Assembly (NCBI RefSeq): GCF_030454045.1
Contig: NZ_JAKDJE010000004.1
Location: 1-64,000, forward strand
From: Psychrobacter sp.
GTDB lineage: Bacteria; Pseudomonadota; Gammaproteobacteria; Pseudomonadales; Moraxellaceae
Length of the DNA stretch: 64,000 nt
Direction of reading: 5' to 3'
Shown piece by piece: positions 7,708-18,448 of the stretch; within the stretch, counting starts at the first letter, position 1; each line of letters begins with the position of its first letter. Made by a program: the position numbers and the translations under genes. The notes beneath the pieces are model-generated. The model worked only from the letters and a program-made list of their open reading frames with translations, was not told the DNA's origin and made no database searches.

Positions 7708-10700
7708 ATGCCAAACTCCCTCAGTATCGCAAAAGAGCGCATTAGCCAAATAAGCGATATTGCTACCAGCTATGTACAAAAAGACAAATCGCTATTTGAT
7801 CATTTTATTCATAGCTATTATCAACCGCTGCACAAAGAAACGGCAGCGGAGATTAGCAATGCTGACTTGGCAGGCATGGCGCTACACCATTTTACGCTAC
7901 TACAAGCCTATGACTGCAGCAAACCGCAACTGGCTGTATTGAATCCATTAGCAGAAGAACAGCATTTTCATAGCTCGCACACCGTCATTCAGATTGTGGC
8001 TTATGACAGACCATTTTTAGTCGATACGATTTTGATGAGTCTTGAAGCGGAAGGTATCGATGTGCACCGCACTTACAATATTATCGTTAGTGTCAAACGC
8101 GATGATGATGGTCATATTACTTATGTTGAAGGCGCTCATGAAAGTGCGACCTCACATTTGTCTTTGATCCATTGTGAAATTGCGTATCAAGATGATGAAA
8201 ACTTGGAAGCATTACAACAAATGCTCATGTCTAAAATTGATACCTTAGACACTGTTGTTGGTGATTGGAAGCAAATGCGCACGCAGCTAAATGAGATCAA
8301 AGCTGAATTGTCTAAAAAACCATTGCCAGAAGTGTTTTATTCACAGCAAGAGATTCAAGCATTTTTAGATTGGATCTTAGATGACCACTTTATCTTCTTG
8401 GGCTACCGTGAGTATCGCTTAGAAGGCGGTCATGAGATAGACGTCAGCGACCCCACCAACTTAGATTTATTTGCAATCGGTAATAGCGGTCTTGGTCTGT
8501 TGCGCGGTTCTGAAGAAGACAAGCTGTCAGAGAGCTTCAATCAACTGCCTAAAGGATTAAAGCAGCTACTGACCGAGCCACGTGTGTTGATGCTATCCAA
8601 ATCCAGCCGTGTATCGCCGATACATCGTTCAGTATATATGGACTTTTTGGGTATTCATAAGTTTGATGATAATGGCAAATTGGTTGGTGAATATCGTTTC
8701 ATCGGTCTATTAACATCGCAAGCCTATCAGCTGACCGTACAGCAAATACCGCTATTACGCGAAAAAGCCAACCAGATTATGGCCATGGCAGATTTACCAC
8801 GCGATGGCCATGCGCATCATAAAATGATGCATGTGATCAACACCTTGCCGCGTGATGACTTATTCCAAGCCAGCGTCGAAGAGCTGTATCCTATTGTTTC
8901 AGGTATCAGTCAGCTACAGGATAAAAAGAGCTTACGCCTATTTAGTCGTATCGATCATTATCAGCGTTTTGTGTCGTGCTTGGTTTATATTCCGCGTGAT
9001 AAGTTCAACACTGAGCTACGCATCAAAGTACAAAATGTCTTAAAAGACGCCTACAACGGTCTGTCTTCAGGATTTACGACTGAGTTCAATGAATCGGCTC
9101 ATGCCCGCGTACACGTTCATGTTCGTACAATCCCAGGTCAGGTAAATGACGTCAATATCGCAACATTAGAAGCCAAATTGTCTGCACTCATGCAATCATG
9201 GGATGACAATTATCAAAAAATGCTACTCGATAATGTGGGCGAACAACAAGCCAACGCTTTGACTCGTCGCTTTTTAGATTACATTCCTGCAGCTTACCAA
9301 GAGCGTTTTGATGCGCGTACCGCTGTCGAAGATACGAAGCGTCTGGCGGGACTGACCGCAGAGAATCCGATGCTTTGGCACTTGTACCGCTCAACTGGCG
9401 ATGCAAACAATCAATTGCATCTAAAGCTATATGGCCGTGAACAACCCGTTATTTTGTCCAAAGTATTGCCGATACTTGAAAATTTTGGTGTATCGGTTAT
9501 CTCAGCACAAACTTATGAGTTTGATTTGCCAGAGCAGCCAATTTGGATGCAAGAGTACGAGCTGACGCTAGAGCATGTCGATACGGTCAATATGCAAGTC
9601 GTACGTGGTCAGTTTGAAGACAGCCTCAAGCAGATCTGGGCTGGACGTGTTGAAAGCGATTCATTCAATGAGCTTGTCTTAACCACCAAACTTGATACTT
9701 ATGATGTGGTCGTATTGCGTGCTTTGTCTCGCTATATGTTGCAAGCCCGCGCGCCATTCTCCAGTGCTTATATTCAGCAAACTGTCGTTAAAAACAGTGA
9801 TATCAGTGTGGCATTGGGCAGCTTGTTTGATGCGCGCATGAACCCTGAATATAGTGATGAGACGCGCCAAGAAAAAACGACCAAATTCCAAGAGCAGATC
9901 ACAGCCGCACTAGCAGATGTGGATAGCCTAGATGAAGATCGTATCCTGCGCTGGTACTTGGATCTGATTAATGCCATGGTTCGTACCAACTTCTATCAAA
10001 CGGATGATGAAGGTGAGCGCAAAGATCGTTTGTCGTTTAAGTTCTTGGCAGCAGACATTCCAAATCTGCCCAAGCCAAAGCCCATGTTCGAGATATTTGT
10101 CTATTCACCGCGCGTTGAAGCGGTGCATTTACGCGGCGGAAAGGTCGCTCGTGGTGGTTTGCGCTGGTCAGATCGTATGGAAGATTTCCGTACAGAAGTG
10201 CTTGGCCTCGTCAAAGCACAGATGGTCAAAAATGCCGTCATCGTCCCTGTCGGCTCTAAGGGCGGCTTCATTGTCAAAACCAAAAGCATGGCTGATGGTC
10301 GTGAGGCGTTCCAAGCAGAAGGCATTGCCTGCTATCAAACGTTCTTACGCGGTATGCTTGACGTCACAGACAACATTGTAGATGGCAACATCGTCCCGCC
10401 AGCCAACACTGTACGCCATGATGAAGATGATCCGTACTTAGTGGTTGCCGCAGATAAAGGCACAGCGACGTTCTCTGATATCGCCAATGCGCTCGCCGCA
10501 GAATACAACTTTTGGCTAGATGATGCCTTTGCCTCAGGTGGTTCGGTCGGTTATGACCACAAAGCGATGGGTATCACCGCACGCGGCGGCTGGGAGTCGG
10601 TCAAACGTCACTTCCGTATGCGCGGCATGGATATCCAAAACCGTGATGACTTTACCGTGGTCGGTATTGGTGATATGAGTGGTGATGTGTTCGGTAACGG

Positions 10701-12552
10701 TATGCTGCTCTCAACGCATACCAAACTGGTTGCTGCCTTTAATCATCTACACATCTTTATTGATCCTAACCCAAATACGGCCAGCTCGTACGCTGAGCGC
10801 GCACGCTTGTTTGAGCTACCGCGCTCATCATGGGCAGATTATAACGACTCCTTAATCAGTCAAGGTGGCGGTATATTCTCACGCCAAGACAAAACCATCG
10901 CTATCAGTCCAGAGATGAAGTCGCTTTTTGAAATCAGCGAGGACACACTTGCTCCTAATGATCTGATTAGTGCGTTATTACGTGCGCCTGTCGATCTGAT
11001 TTGGAATGGTGGTATCGGTACTTATGTCAAAAGTGCGAATGAGACGCATGCCGATGTCGGCGACCGTGCCAATGATTCGCTGCGTATCAATGGTAATGAG
11101 CTGCGCGCAGCTATCGTGGGTGAGGGTGGTAACTTAGGTCTAACCCAGCAAGGTCGTATCGAATACGCTCAAACGGGCGGACGCATATATACAGATGCCA
11201 TCGATAATTCAGGCGGTGTAAACTGCTCGGATCACGAAGTCAATATCAAAATCTTACTTGGCAAAGTGGTCGAGCAAGGCGATATGACGCTGAAGCAGCG
11301 TAATGAATTGCTTGAGAGTATGACCGATACGGTAGCAGAATTGGTACTACGTCAGAACTACTTGCAACCACAAGCCATTGAGCTGAGTCATATTCGCGCC
11401 GCAGCCAATCTAAGCGATCATCAGCGCTTTATCCAAATGTTAGAGAGTGAAGGGCGTCTGGATCGTGCGATTGAGTACCTACCTTCAGATGAAGAGATTG
11501 CTAAGCGTCAAAAAGCAGATACTGGCTTGACCAATCCTGAGCTGGCTGTGGTCTTGGCCTATGGCAAAATGTGGGTCTATGACAATCTGCTGGCCTCTGA
11601 TTTGCCAGACGATGCCTACTTCATCAATGAGCTACGCAAATATTTCCCAGATGAGCTTGCGTCACGCTTTTTTGACGAGATGACTGAGCACCGCTTGCAT
11701 CGTGAGATTATCAGTACATACTTGACCAACAGTGTGGTCAACCGCTTAGGTATTGAAGCGTTATTCCGTCTCTTTGAAGAAACCGATCAATCACTGGCAA
11801 CGATCGTGCGCGGTTATGTGATCAGCCGTGATGTGTTCAATGTATCGCGCGCCTGGAAAGCGCTTGAAGCGCTAGACAATCAGGTTGAAGCAACCCTACT
11901 GCTGAATCTTGAGCTGCGTCTACGTGATGCGCTTGAGCGCGGTGTGGTCTGGTTTATCAATGCCTTTGGTCAAAACTTACAAGTGGCAGATATGATTGGC
12001 CGCTTTAGTGACAGTGTTGAAAAGCTCACCAAGCCAAGTGGTTTCATCGAGCAGCAATTTGCTCAATACTTGCAAGAAGACACAAAGCGCTTGATGCAAA
12101 AAGACTTAACTGAGAACGATGCAAGCTTATTTGCGATGCTACCGTACTATGTCGATGCGCTTGATGCTGCATTGCTGGCAGAGCAATATGAGCGTCCTGT
12201 TGATGAGATTGCAACGCTATACTTTGAGGCTTATCAAGTGTTGCAGTTAGATTGGATGATGGACAATATTGCAACTTTACCGCAGCAAGATTATTGGGAT
12301 CGCCGTGCACGCCATGCGCTAGTCAATGAGCTATCACGTAGTTTGCGTCTATTGATGGATGCTATCTTATCCAAACCAGATGCCAAGCAAGCCTTTAGTG
12401 AATGGAGAGCAAGACACGTTGATCAGCTTGCAACCGTGACAGCAGAGATGAACAATTTAGATGAGCTGCATAGCAACGATGAAGAAGGTCAAATCAGTCT
12501 CTCAACGTTGTCAGTACTAATGAGTGAGCTGAGTGGTCTTGTAACTAAATAA
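7708..12552 (+). CDS. gdhB: NAD-specific glutamate dehydrogenase, large (about 180 kDa) class
   Basis: The 1614-residue protein matches the large bacterial NAD-GDH class in length and order: a long N-terminal ACT-like regulatory region (about 1-700), a catalytic GDH core (about 720-1230) and a C-terminal helical extension. It oxidatively deaminates glutamate to 2-oxoglutarate and ammonia. Core signatures are GGLRWSDRMEDFRTEVLGL, KNAVIVPVGSKGGFIVK with the catalytic-type lysine, DKGTATFSDIAN, GIGDMSGDVFGNGML (NAD-binding), FIDPNPNTASSYAERARLF and VGEGGNLGLTQ. The start is supported by AAAAAGGACGACGGACAATG. It stands alone, convergent with sbcC across a shared terminator. Such enzymes serve amino-acid catabolism and are allosterically controlled through the N-terminal region. 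Confidence 0.95.
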   Translation: MPNSLSIAKERISQISDIATSYVQKDKSLFDHFIHSYYQPLHKETAAEISNADLAGMALHHFTLLQAYDCSKPQLAVLNPLAEEQHFHSSHTVIQIVAYDRPFLVDTILMSLEAEGIDVHRTYNIIVSVKRDDDGHITYVEGAHESATSHLSLIHCEIAYQDDENLEALQQMLMSKIDTLDTVVGDWKQMRTQLNEIKAELSKKPLPEVFYSQQEIQAFLDWILDDHFIFLGYREYRLEGGHEIDVSDPTNLDLFAIGNSGLGLLRGSEEDKLSESFNQLPKGLKQLLTEPRVLMLSKSSRVSPIHRSVYMDFLGIHKFDDNGKLVGEYRFIGLLTSQAYQLTVQQIPLLREKANQIMAMADLPRDGHAHHKMMHVINTLPRDDLFQASVEELYPIVSGISQLQDKKSLRLFSRIDHYQRFVSCLVYIPRDKFNTELRIKVQNVLKDAYNGLSSGFTTEFNESAHARVHVHVRTIPGQVNDVNIATLEAKLSALMQSWDDNYQKMLLDNVGEQQANALTRRFLDYIPAAYQERFDARTAVEDTKRLAGLTAENPMLWHLYRSTGDANNQLHLKLYGREQPVILSKVLPILENFGVSVISAQTYEFDLPEQPIWMQEYELTLEHVDTVNMQVVRGQFEDSLKQIWAGRVESDSFNELVLTTKLDTYDVVVLRALSRYMLQARAPFSSAYIQQTVVKNSDISVALGSLFDARMNPEYSDETRQEKTTKFQEQITAALADVDSLDEDRILRWYLDLINAMVRTNFYQTDDEGERKDRLSFKFLAADIPNLPKPKPMFEIFVYSPRVEAVHLRGGKVARGGLRWSDRMEDFRTEVLGLVKAQMVKNAVIVPVGSKGGFIVKTKSMADGREAFQAEGIACYQTFLRGMLDVTDNIVDGNIVPPANTVRHDEDDPYLVVAADKGTATFSDIANALAAEYNFWLDDAFASGGSVGYDHKAMGITARGGWESVKRHFRMRGMDIQNRDDFTVVGIGDMSGDVFGNGMLLSTHTKLVAAFNHLHIFIDPNPNTASSYAERARLFELPRSSWADYNDSLISQGGGIFSRQDKTIAISPEMKSLFEISEDTLAPNDLISALLRAPVDLIWNGGIGTYVKSANETHADVGDRANDSLRINGNELRAAIVGEGGNLGLTQQGRIEYAQTGGRIYTDAIDNSGGVNCSDHEVNIKILLGKVVEQGDMTLKQRNELLESMTDTVAELVLRQNYLQPQAIELSHIRAAANLSDHQRFIQMLESEGRLDRAIEYLPSDEEIAKRQKADTGLTNPELAVVLAYGKMWVYDNLLASDLPDDAYFINELRKYFPDELASRFFDEMTEHRLHREIISTYLTNSVVNRLGIEALFRLFEETDQSLATIVRGYVISRDVFNVSRAWKALEALDNQVEATLLLNLELRLRDALERGVVWFINAFGQNLQVADMIGRFSDSVEKLTKPSGFIEQQFAQYLQEDTKRLMQKDLTENDASLFAMLPYYVDALDAALLAEQYERPVDEIATLYFEAYQVLQLDWMMDNIATLPQQDYWDRRARHALVNELSRSLRLLMDAILSKPDAKQAFSEWRARHVDQLATVTAEMNNLDELHSNDEEGQISLSTLSVLMSELSGLVTK

Positions 12553-12591
12553 TCACGACTCGATTATCTCGCTAGTAAAAAGTTGATTTAA

Positions 12592-12627
12592 TAAAAAACC
12601 ACCGATCTTTATGTTCGGTGGTTTTTT
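12592..12627. terminator. Bidirectional terminator between gdhB and sbcC
   Basis: AAAAAACCACCGA pairs with TCGGTGGTTTTTT around a short loop. T-runs are present on both strands and it lies between the two convergent stop codons. Confidence 0.9.
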
Positions 12628-12670
12628 ACTATTGCCCTATAAAGTGTGGGTCATAACAAACATTTTGGCT

Positions 12671-15600
12671 TTAGCTCGCAATTCTTTGGCAACCTTGCCC
12701 CGTTATCTGACTGAATCCACCTGATAGCTTCTCCACCTTGATTTGGGTCAAAATACGATCTTTTAGGGCTTGTACATGAGAGATCACCCCAATCAGTTTG
12801 CCTTCTTGTTGCAAGTTGGTCAGCGTATCTAGCGCGATATCTAAAGAATCCTCATCCAAAGTGCCAAACCCCTCATCCAAAAATAGCGAGTCCACGCGGA
12901 TATTTTGGCTCGCCATTTGTGACAAGCCTAATGCGAGCGCCAGACTGATGATAAAGCCTTCACCGCCTGAGAGATTTTTGGTACTACGAATCTCGCCACC
13001 TTGATAATTGTCAATGACGTTCAGCTCAAGTGGACTGTCATCATCACGTACCAGTAAATAGCGATCACTCATTTTTTGCAGTTGCGTATTGGCATGACCA
13101 ATCATGATGTCAAAGGTCAAGCCTTGCGCAAAGGTGCGGTACTTTTTGCCACTGCTTGAGCCAATTAAATCATTTAGCTGTCGCCATACTTGTAGTTTGT
13201 TTTTTTGAGTATTGATGGCATCAATCTGTGCTTGCTGGGTGTTTTTCTTCTCTTCATTGTCTCGTAGCTGTTGACTGATGGCACCAATCGTCTCAATACG
13301 TGTATTAAAGTCTTCTTGAGCTTGCTGTTGCTGCTGGGCAAGTGTCTCTCTGTCCTCTGTTGTTAGTGGTGCTGACTGCAAGTTGTTAAGCTCTCTCTCA
13401 ACGCTCGCAACCGCCGATTGTGCCTGCTGTAGAGCATTATCAATACGACTCTGTATTGCTTTTAGACGACTGCGCTCATCAAATGGCAGGCGCGCCGCCA
13501 AAAATGCCACCTCATCAGCAAAATTAGAACCCGCCAGCGCGTTTTGAAAGGTATTCTGTTGTATTTCTAAAGTCTGCGCAGCCTCTTTGATACGCTCGGC
13601 TAAGGTCTCTTGCTGTTTTATGAGCTGCTGCAAATTATAGGTCTCGTTATCCAGCTGTCTTTGAGCCGTAGCATGATCGGTTTTTGCTTGTTCTAAAGTG
13701 TCTCTAAGCGCATGCTCAGCGGCATCGAGGTCGGACGCGGAAAAGAGTTGAGCACGTTTGCTTTGTAGCTGAGTTAAGGCGTCTTTTTGCTTATCCAGCG
13801 TTTGTATCATTTGCTTCAGGGCATCAGTGTCTTTGTTCAGCTGTGATTCTTTGCTCTCAATATAGGCTTGTATGCGCTCAAGGTCAGTCTGTAGTGCTTG
13901 CTGTTGGTTTTTATCTTCAGTAAAGGTATCCTTTAGTTGTAACAGTGCGCGGCGCTGCTCACGTAGCGCTTCAAGATGATGGTCGTACTCTTCATTGCTC
14001 AGCACGGATTGCTGCTCAATGCTGTCCGCGAGCGGCTGTAAGCTATCGGGCGCACGCTGTAGGGTGCTAAGCACCTCTGTCGGATAATTGCTGGCGGCAT
14101 ACGTGGCGATACATTGTAAAATGGTAGTGATGAGTGTTTGTAGCTCGACAAAATTTGCGGCAAGCTGTCCATGAATCGAGCTTATCGTATTTTCACTGAT
14201 GGTAATCTTAGATTTTTGCTCAGAGATGTCATTTGTCAGCGTTTGCTGATCTTGTGCTGCGGCCTCTAATGTCTCACGCACACGGGCTAACTCTTCGGCG
14301 TAGCTGTCATAGCGTTTTAAAGTATCTGTGATGTCTGCTTTATACTGATTTAACTTATCTATACTGCCAGTAAGCCCTGACTCGAGGTCATTATCACTGC
14401 CCAGCGCCAATAACGGTTGTAGCACGGTGATAATCGTGCTGTCGGCAGTGTCTTTACTCTCCATCTGCTGGCTGACAACATGCAGCAGTTCCGTGATGGC
14501 GGTATCATGCTGCTGTATTTGCGTCGTGCGTTCGGCTTGCTGACTGTTTTCATTCTCAAGTGTACTTCGTTTGCTTGCCTGCTCAATCTGCTGGGCCGTA
14601 ATGTTGTCATTCAGCTCGGCAATGACTTCATCCAACGTGCGAATAGACTCCGCCAGCTCCGCACTGTCGCTATCGGGCACAAGGTGTGGGTGCTGCTCGC
14701 TATATGGATGCTCCAGCGCACCGCACAGCGGGCAGGGGTGACCGTCTTGCAGATTAGCAATATGACTCTCTAGCGCGGCGACTTTTTGTTGTAGTTGCAG
14801 CTGGTTTGCTTTGTCTTGGCGTTTTTCTTGCGTATCTTTCAGCGTGGTTTTTTTGCTGACCAAAATATCATCATAGCCACTAATCTCACTATCCAACTGC
14901 TCGATGCGACGTGCAATCTGCGTGATTTGCATGTTCAAGACACGGCGTTGTTGATTGTGAAATCCTAGCTTTTCAAGCTGCTGACTGGTGCTGTCTATCT
15001 GTGTTTGCACCGCACGCATCTGCGTGATCGACTGAGTTTTCATAAGATCACTTTGAGCGGTTTGCAGTGCGGTTAATCGTTCTTGAGCTGCTTTATTTTT
15101 ATCATCATGTGCTTGTTGGCGCTGTTGTTGTGCTGCCAATGCGGTTTTGTCTTCTTCTAGCTCACGTGTTTGGCGTATCTTGTCTTGCGAAAGCGCTGCA
15201 TTTTGCTGTATTAAATCTTTTAGACGGCGGCAATCGCTGTCAAAGTTAGCAATGTCGCCATCTAATTGCGCCAACTGCGTGGTACTCGCTAGCTGCTTAG
15301 TGAGCTTATCTAAATGGGCTTGCTTGCTGCTGCGGTATTGCAGTTTTTCGTCTAATGCAGTCTTTGCATCAGTAATTTCTGTCGTCAGGGTGTCATGGTG
15401 ACGTTGCGTCTCACGCAAGGTATGGTCTTGCTGGGCAATATTAATATCTAAGTCTCGGGCTTTTTTAATAGTGGGTAGCGCGGTTTGTAAGGCATCATCG
15501 GCGATGTGTACGTTAGCAATGGCCTTGTCAAGATACCCCCTGGCTTGTTCCAATGCAGCCTTTTGGTTTGGCAAGAGGTCATTTAGCTGCTTTGCGTCAG

Positions 15601-16549
15601 TTTGCATCTGCTGGTGCTGCGTACGCGCATTCGTCAGTTTGATAAACTGACTGTCAACCTCCAATGCCTGACTGGCCGCCGTCAGACGCTTGGCATCGGG
15701 GGTAAAGTCTTGCTCAGCTTTTTGAGCTTGCTCAAGATCCTGTTGATAAACACGCATTTTTTCTTTGGATGCTGTGACACTATCAAACCATTGTATTTTT
15801 TTGGCCAAATCTTCAATGCTTTGTTGCTGCGTGCGGTGACTGTCTTGATGAGATTGCAGCGCGCGCTTTAACTGATTTTCTTCATCGGCATCTAACAGCG
15901 CTAAGCCGTCTAGGCCGTATTGCAATTGACTGAGTATCGCCTCTTCACTGCGTTTTTTGTCAAACACCTGCGCTGAGATGATCGCGTAAATATCCGTACC
16001 CGTGATTTTTTCTAAAATATCAGCGCGCTCGTCAGCTTTGGCTTTTAAAAAGGCCGAAAAACTGCCCTGAGCCAGTAGTATTGAGCGGGTAAACTGCTGA
16101 AAATCCATCCTTGTCAGTTCAATAATTTTATTTTTAGTATGTTTTAGCGTGCTCTCTAGCAGCTCATCCTCTTTTGATGGAGCAGTGTGGTTTACCTTTG
16201 CAATCTCATGTGTCGCATCTTGTAGATTGCCAGTCGCTTTGTTATAGGCGCGGCGTTGGCCCCAGCGGCAGCGATAGTGTGTACCGTCTAAATCAATCAC
16301 CACTTCAGCGAAACATTCTGCCGTTTGCCGCGTCATCACCTCATTGTTGCTTTTGCTGATACTGTTAATCCTTGGCGTTTCACCATAGAGTGCCAAGCAG
16401 ATGGCATCCAAAATCGTGGTCTTGCCAGCGCCAGTCTGTCCTGTGATGGCAAAGATACCCTCGTCGGTAAAGGCGCTATCAGCAAAGTTAATATGCCACT
16501 CGCCTTTAAGGGAGTTGAGGTTTTTGAGTCGAAGTTCAATTAGGCGCAT
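12671..16549 (-). CDS. sbcC: Nuclease SbcCD subunit C (SMC-like ATPase)
   Basis: The 1292-residue protein is the Rad50-like ATPase of the SbcCD complex, which opens and trims hairpins and protein-blocked DNA ends. The N-terminal ATPase half has Walker A GQTGAGKTTIL at about residues 35-45. Two very long Gln/Leu/Glu-rich coiled-coil arms flank a zinc-hook CPLC at residues 606-609. The C-terminal half has NLSGGEGFIISLALALGLSQ (signature) and the Walker B region SLFLDEGFGTLDEDSLD, followed by ISHVQALKDRI. Length is somewhat above the E. coli protein (1048) because of longer arms. It lies 80 bases downstream of sbcD on the same strand, giving the usual sbcD-sbcC order. Confidence 0.95.
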   Translation of the reverse strand: MRLIELRLKNLNSLKGEWHINFADSAFTDEGIFAITGQTGAGKTTILDAICLALYGETPRINSISKSNNEVMTRQTAECFAEVVIDLDGTHYRCRWGQRRAYNKATGNLQDATHEIAKVNHTAPSKEDELLESTLKHTKNKIIELTRMDFQQFTRSILLAQGSFSAFLKAKADERADILEKITGTDIYAIISAQVFDKKRSEEAILSQLQYGLDGLALLDADEENQLKRALQSHQDSHRTQQQSIEDLAKKIQWFDSVTASKEKMRVYQQDLEQAQKAEQDFTPDAKRLTAASQALEVDSQFIKLTNARTQHQQMQTDAKQLNDLLPNQKAALEQARGYLDKAIANVHIADDALQTALPTIKKARDLDINIAQQDHTLRETQRHHDTLTTEITDAKTALDEKLQYRSSKQAHLDKLTKQLASTTQLAQLDGDIANFDSDCRRLKDLIQQNAALSQDKIRQTRELEEDKTALAAQQQRQQAHDDKNKAAQERLTALQTAQSDLMKTQSITQMRAVQTQIDSTSQQLEKLGFHNQQRRVLNMQITQIARRIEQLDSEISGYDDILVSKKTTLKDTQEKRQDKANQLQLQQKVAALESHIANLQDGHPCPLCGALEHPYSEQHPHLVPDSDSAELAESIRTLDEVIAELNDNITAQQIEQASKRSTLENENSQQAERTTQIQQHDTAITELLHVVSQQMESKDTADSTIITVLQPLLALGSDNDLESGLTGSIDKLNQYKADITDTLKRYDSYAEELARVRETLEAAAQDQQTLTNDISEQKSKITISENTISSIHGQLAANFVELQTLITTILQCIATYAASNYPTEVLSTLQRAPDSLQPLADSIEQQSVLSNEEYDHHLEALREQRRALLQLKDTFTEDKNQQQALQTDLERIQAYIESKESQLNKDTDALKQMIQTLDKQKDALTQLQSKRAQLFSASDLDAAEHALRDTLEQAKTDHATAQRQLDNETYNLQQLIKQQETLAERIKEAAQTLEIQQNTFQNALAGSNFADEVAFLAARLPFDERSRLKAIQSRIDNALQQAQSAVASVERELNNLQSAPLTTEDRETLAQQQQQAQEDFNTRIETIGAISQQLRDNEEKKNTQQAQIDAINTQKNKLQVWRQLNDLIGSSSGKKYRTFAQGLTFDIMIGHANTQLQKMSDRYLLVRDDDSPLELNVIDNYQGGEIRSTKNLSGGEGFIISLALALGLSQMASQNIRVDSLFLDEGFGTLDEDSLDIALDTLTNLQQEGKLIGVISHVQALKDRILTQIKVEKLSGGFSQITGQGCQRIAS

Positions 16550-16629
16550 GAGTCAGTCTTATGATTAGTGGTCGCAGCAAAGGTAAAAATGGAACAAAAA
16601 GGGCATGGGAAATGTGAGGACTAACGGCA

Positions 16630-18246
16630 CTATTTGGCCTGTTTGTCCTCATGTTGGAGGTCGTGCAGTATTTGACCATAAGCATTGCGGAGCGCGTCTT
16701 TTTGCGAGTCAGGGATAACATTTAGCATCAAGCAGCGCTCAAACACGTCCATTTCGTTTAAATCCTGCAAGGTTTCCGAGGTTTGCTGCTGATTGAGCAC
16801 TTTATTATAAGTGCGGGTGTTCTTAATTTTGAGCACCTCACAAGGCAGTCCATCTACCATGGCGTGCACCTGCTCTCGCAAATCGCTAACGATCTCATCC
16901 CCCGTATAGATGACTTCTAGCCAAATGCTGTCGGTCGTGCTTAGTGATTGAATCGTGTGTTCAATCGCTGCGAGGTCACCAGAGATTTGCGCTAAGTGTT
17001 GAAATTTGGGGATTGGTAGGGATACTACTTGCATTTGATTGGATTCATCGCGGTGCAGTGTTTTATATTGGATATCGGTATCTAATGATTGATTTTTTTG
17101 CTCTTGCTGAGCAGAAGTGACATTGGTGACAATCGTTTTTTCTACTTGCTTATCTTCTAATGACTCATCAAATCCAAACAAGTCATCCATGAACAGCTCG
17201 GCTTGGCCAACTGTCTTTTTAACCGTTTTCTCTATTGGCTTTTTAGCAGTTGCGGTTTTGACAGTAGCCGCTTTGCTGGCAAGTTGAGAAGGGGCGCTCT
17301 CGATTGTAGCGTTCGCATGTTTATCTTCTTGACTTTCGTGTTCATTATTAAAGCCATCTGCAGCACCAAACTGTACAAGTAATACCTGTTTTTGCTGTTT
17401 TGCTTCCCCAAAACCCATCGCAATGGGTGAGCCTGAATAGCGGATATGCTCACAGCCGCCGACCCGCTGCGGCACATGCAGATGTCCCAGCGCCACATAG
17501 TCAAAGCAGTCAGCAAACGTGTCCGCAGAGACTTGGCCCAAATTACCCACATACAGCTCGCGCACGCCATCATCATCAGTCGTCTTTCCACCTGCGGCGA
17601 ATAGATGCCCTGTGGCAATGATGGGAATACGCCGGTGATGAATTTTTATTAATTCTGCCTGTTGTTCTTTCGCAATGCTTGCTACTTCATCGTAATGGGT
17701 ACGAATACCTTTGATAACATTGGCGTCTTTACTATCTGCAGACTCGCCAGCACGCGAGCTACGCACATCCCGATCGCGCAAATAAGGGACAGCGGCAATG
17801 ATGCACTGCGGCTGGTTGTCACGGTCATGCAAAACCAGCACCTCATCCGCCAAGTCCTCACAAGCGGTTCCGATGACATGCACATTTAAAAATTTAAGGA
17901 CTTTGCTTGGGGCGTCCAAAAAGGTGGGGGAGTCGTGGTTGCCTGCGACAATGACAATATGCTGGCAGCAAGTCACTGACACCTTACCCAAAAACTCATA
18001 ATACAGAGCTTGCGCCTGATTGCTTGGGGTCATGGTGTCAAAAATGTCCCCCGCCACGATCAATACCTCGATTTGATGACTAATAATGGTGTCATAAAGC
18101 CATGCCAAAAACGCTTCAAACTCCTCATAGCGCATACGTCCGTAGAGCCTGCGTCCTAAGTGCCAGTCGGATGTGTGTAAGACCGTGAGTGGACGCGGGG
18201 GTAAGATGTCGATATCAGAAATGGATGACGATAGAGAGGCAGGCAT
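16630..18246 (-). CDS. sbcD: Nuclease SbcCD subunit D (Mre11-like exonuclease)
   Basis: The 538-residue protein is the metallophosphoesterase nuclease of SbcCD. Metal-binding motifs are in order: LHTSDWHLGR (near residue 23-32), VAGDIFD, VAGNHDSP, ATGHLFAAGG and ALGHLHVPQ. A DxH, GDxxD, GNHD and GHxH set is thus complete. Between the catalytic domain and the C-terminal capping domain lies an insert of roughly 85-110 residues rich in Lys, Glu, Ala and Thr (about residues 300-400) that makes it longer than E. coli SbcD (400). The capping domain ends in NEMDVFERCLMLN. It is the first gene of the sbcDC unit. Confidence 0.95.
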   Translation of the reverse strand: MPASLSSSISDIDILPPRPLTVLHTSDWHLGRRLYGRMRYEEFEAFLAWLYDTIISHQIEVLIVAGDIFDTMTPSNQAQALYYEFLGKVSVTCCQHIVIVAGNHDSPTFLDAPSKVLKFLNVHVIGTACEDLADEVLVLHDRDNQPQCIIAAVPYLRDRDVRSSRAGESADSKDANVIKGIRTHYDEVASIAKEQQAELIKIHHRRIPIIATGHLFAAGGKTTDDDGVRELYVGNLGQVSADTFADCFDYVALGHLHVPQRVGGCEHIRYSGSPIAMGFGEAKQQKQVLLVQFGAADGFNNEHESQEDKHANATIESAPSQLASKAATVKTATAKKPIEKTVKKTVGQAELFMDDLFGFDESLEDKQVEKTIVTNVTSAQQEQKNQSLDTDIQYKTLHRDESNQMQVVSLPIPKFQHLAQISGDLAAIEHTIQSLSTTDSIWLEVIYTGDEIVSDLREQVHAMVDGLPCEVLKIKNTRTYNKVLNQQQTSETLQDLNEMDVFERCLMLNVIPDSQKDALRNAYGQILHDLQHEDKQAK

Positions 18247-18371
18247 AGGCAGCGGCTAATCATGGATAAAAGAGAACCTTTATTTTAACAAGAATGCGTC
18301 CGTTTTGCTGATATTGCGTTGACCTGATTGTAGCGGGTGATATGCCAAATGCGTGAGTGCTATCATCAACC

Positions 18372-18409
18372 AAAAAAGCCATACTTGATATCAGTCAGTA
18401 TGGCTTTTT
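18372..18409. terminator. Terminator between cysG and sbcD regions
   Basis: AAAAAAGCCATACT pairs with AGTATGGCTTTTT across an 11-base loop. It is suited to ending cysG transcription on the minus strand just after its stop codon. Confidence 0.85.
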
Positions 18410-18448
18410 AAGTGGTGCTTGATATGTCTGGCGATTTGGTGTTGCGGA

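Noticed and set aside
9971..10381. Long plus-strand ORF inside the glutamate dehydrogenase gene
   Set aside because: It overlaps a strongly conserved catalytic core in another frame and its product has no family features.
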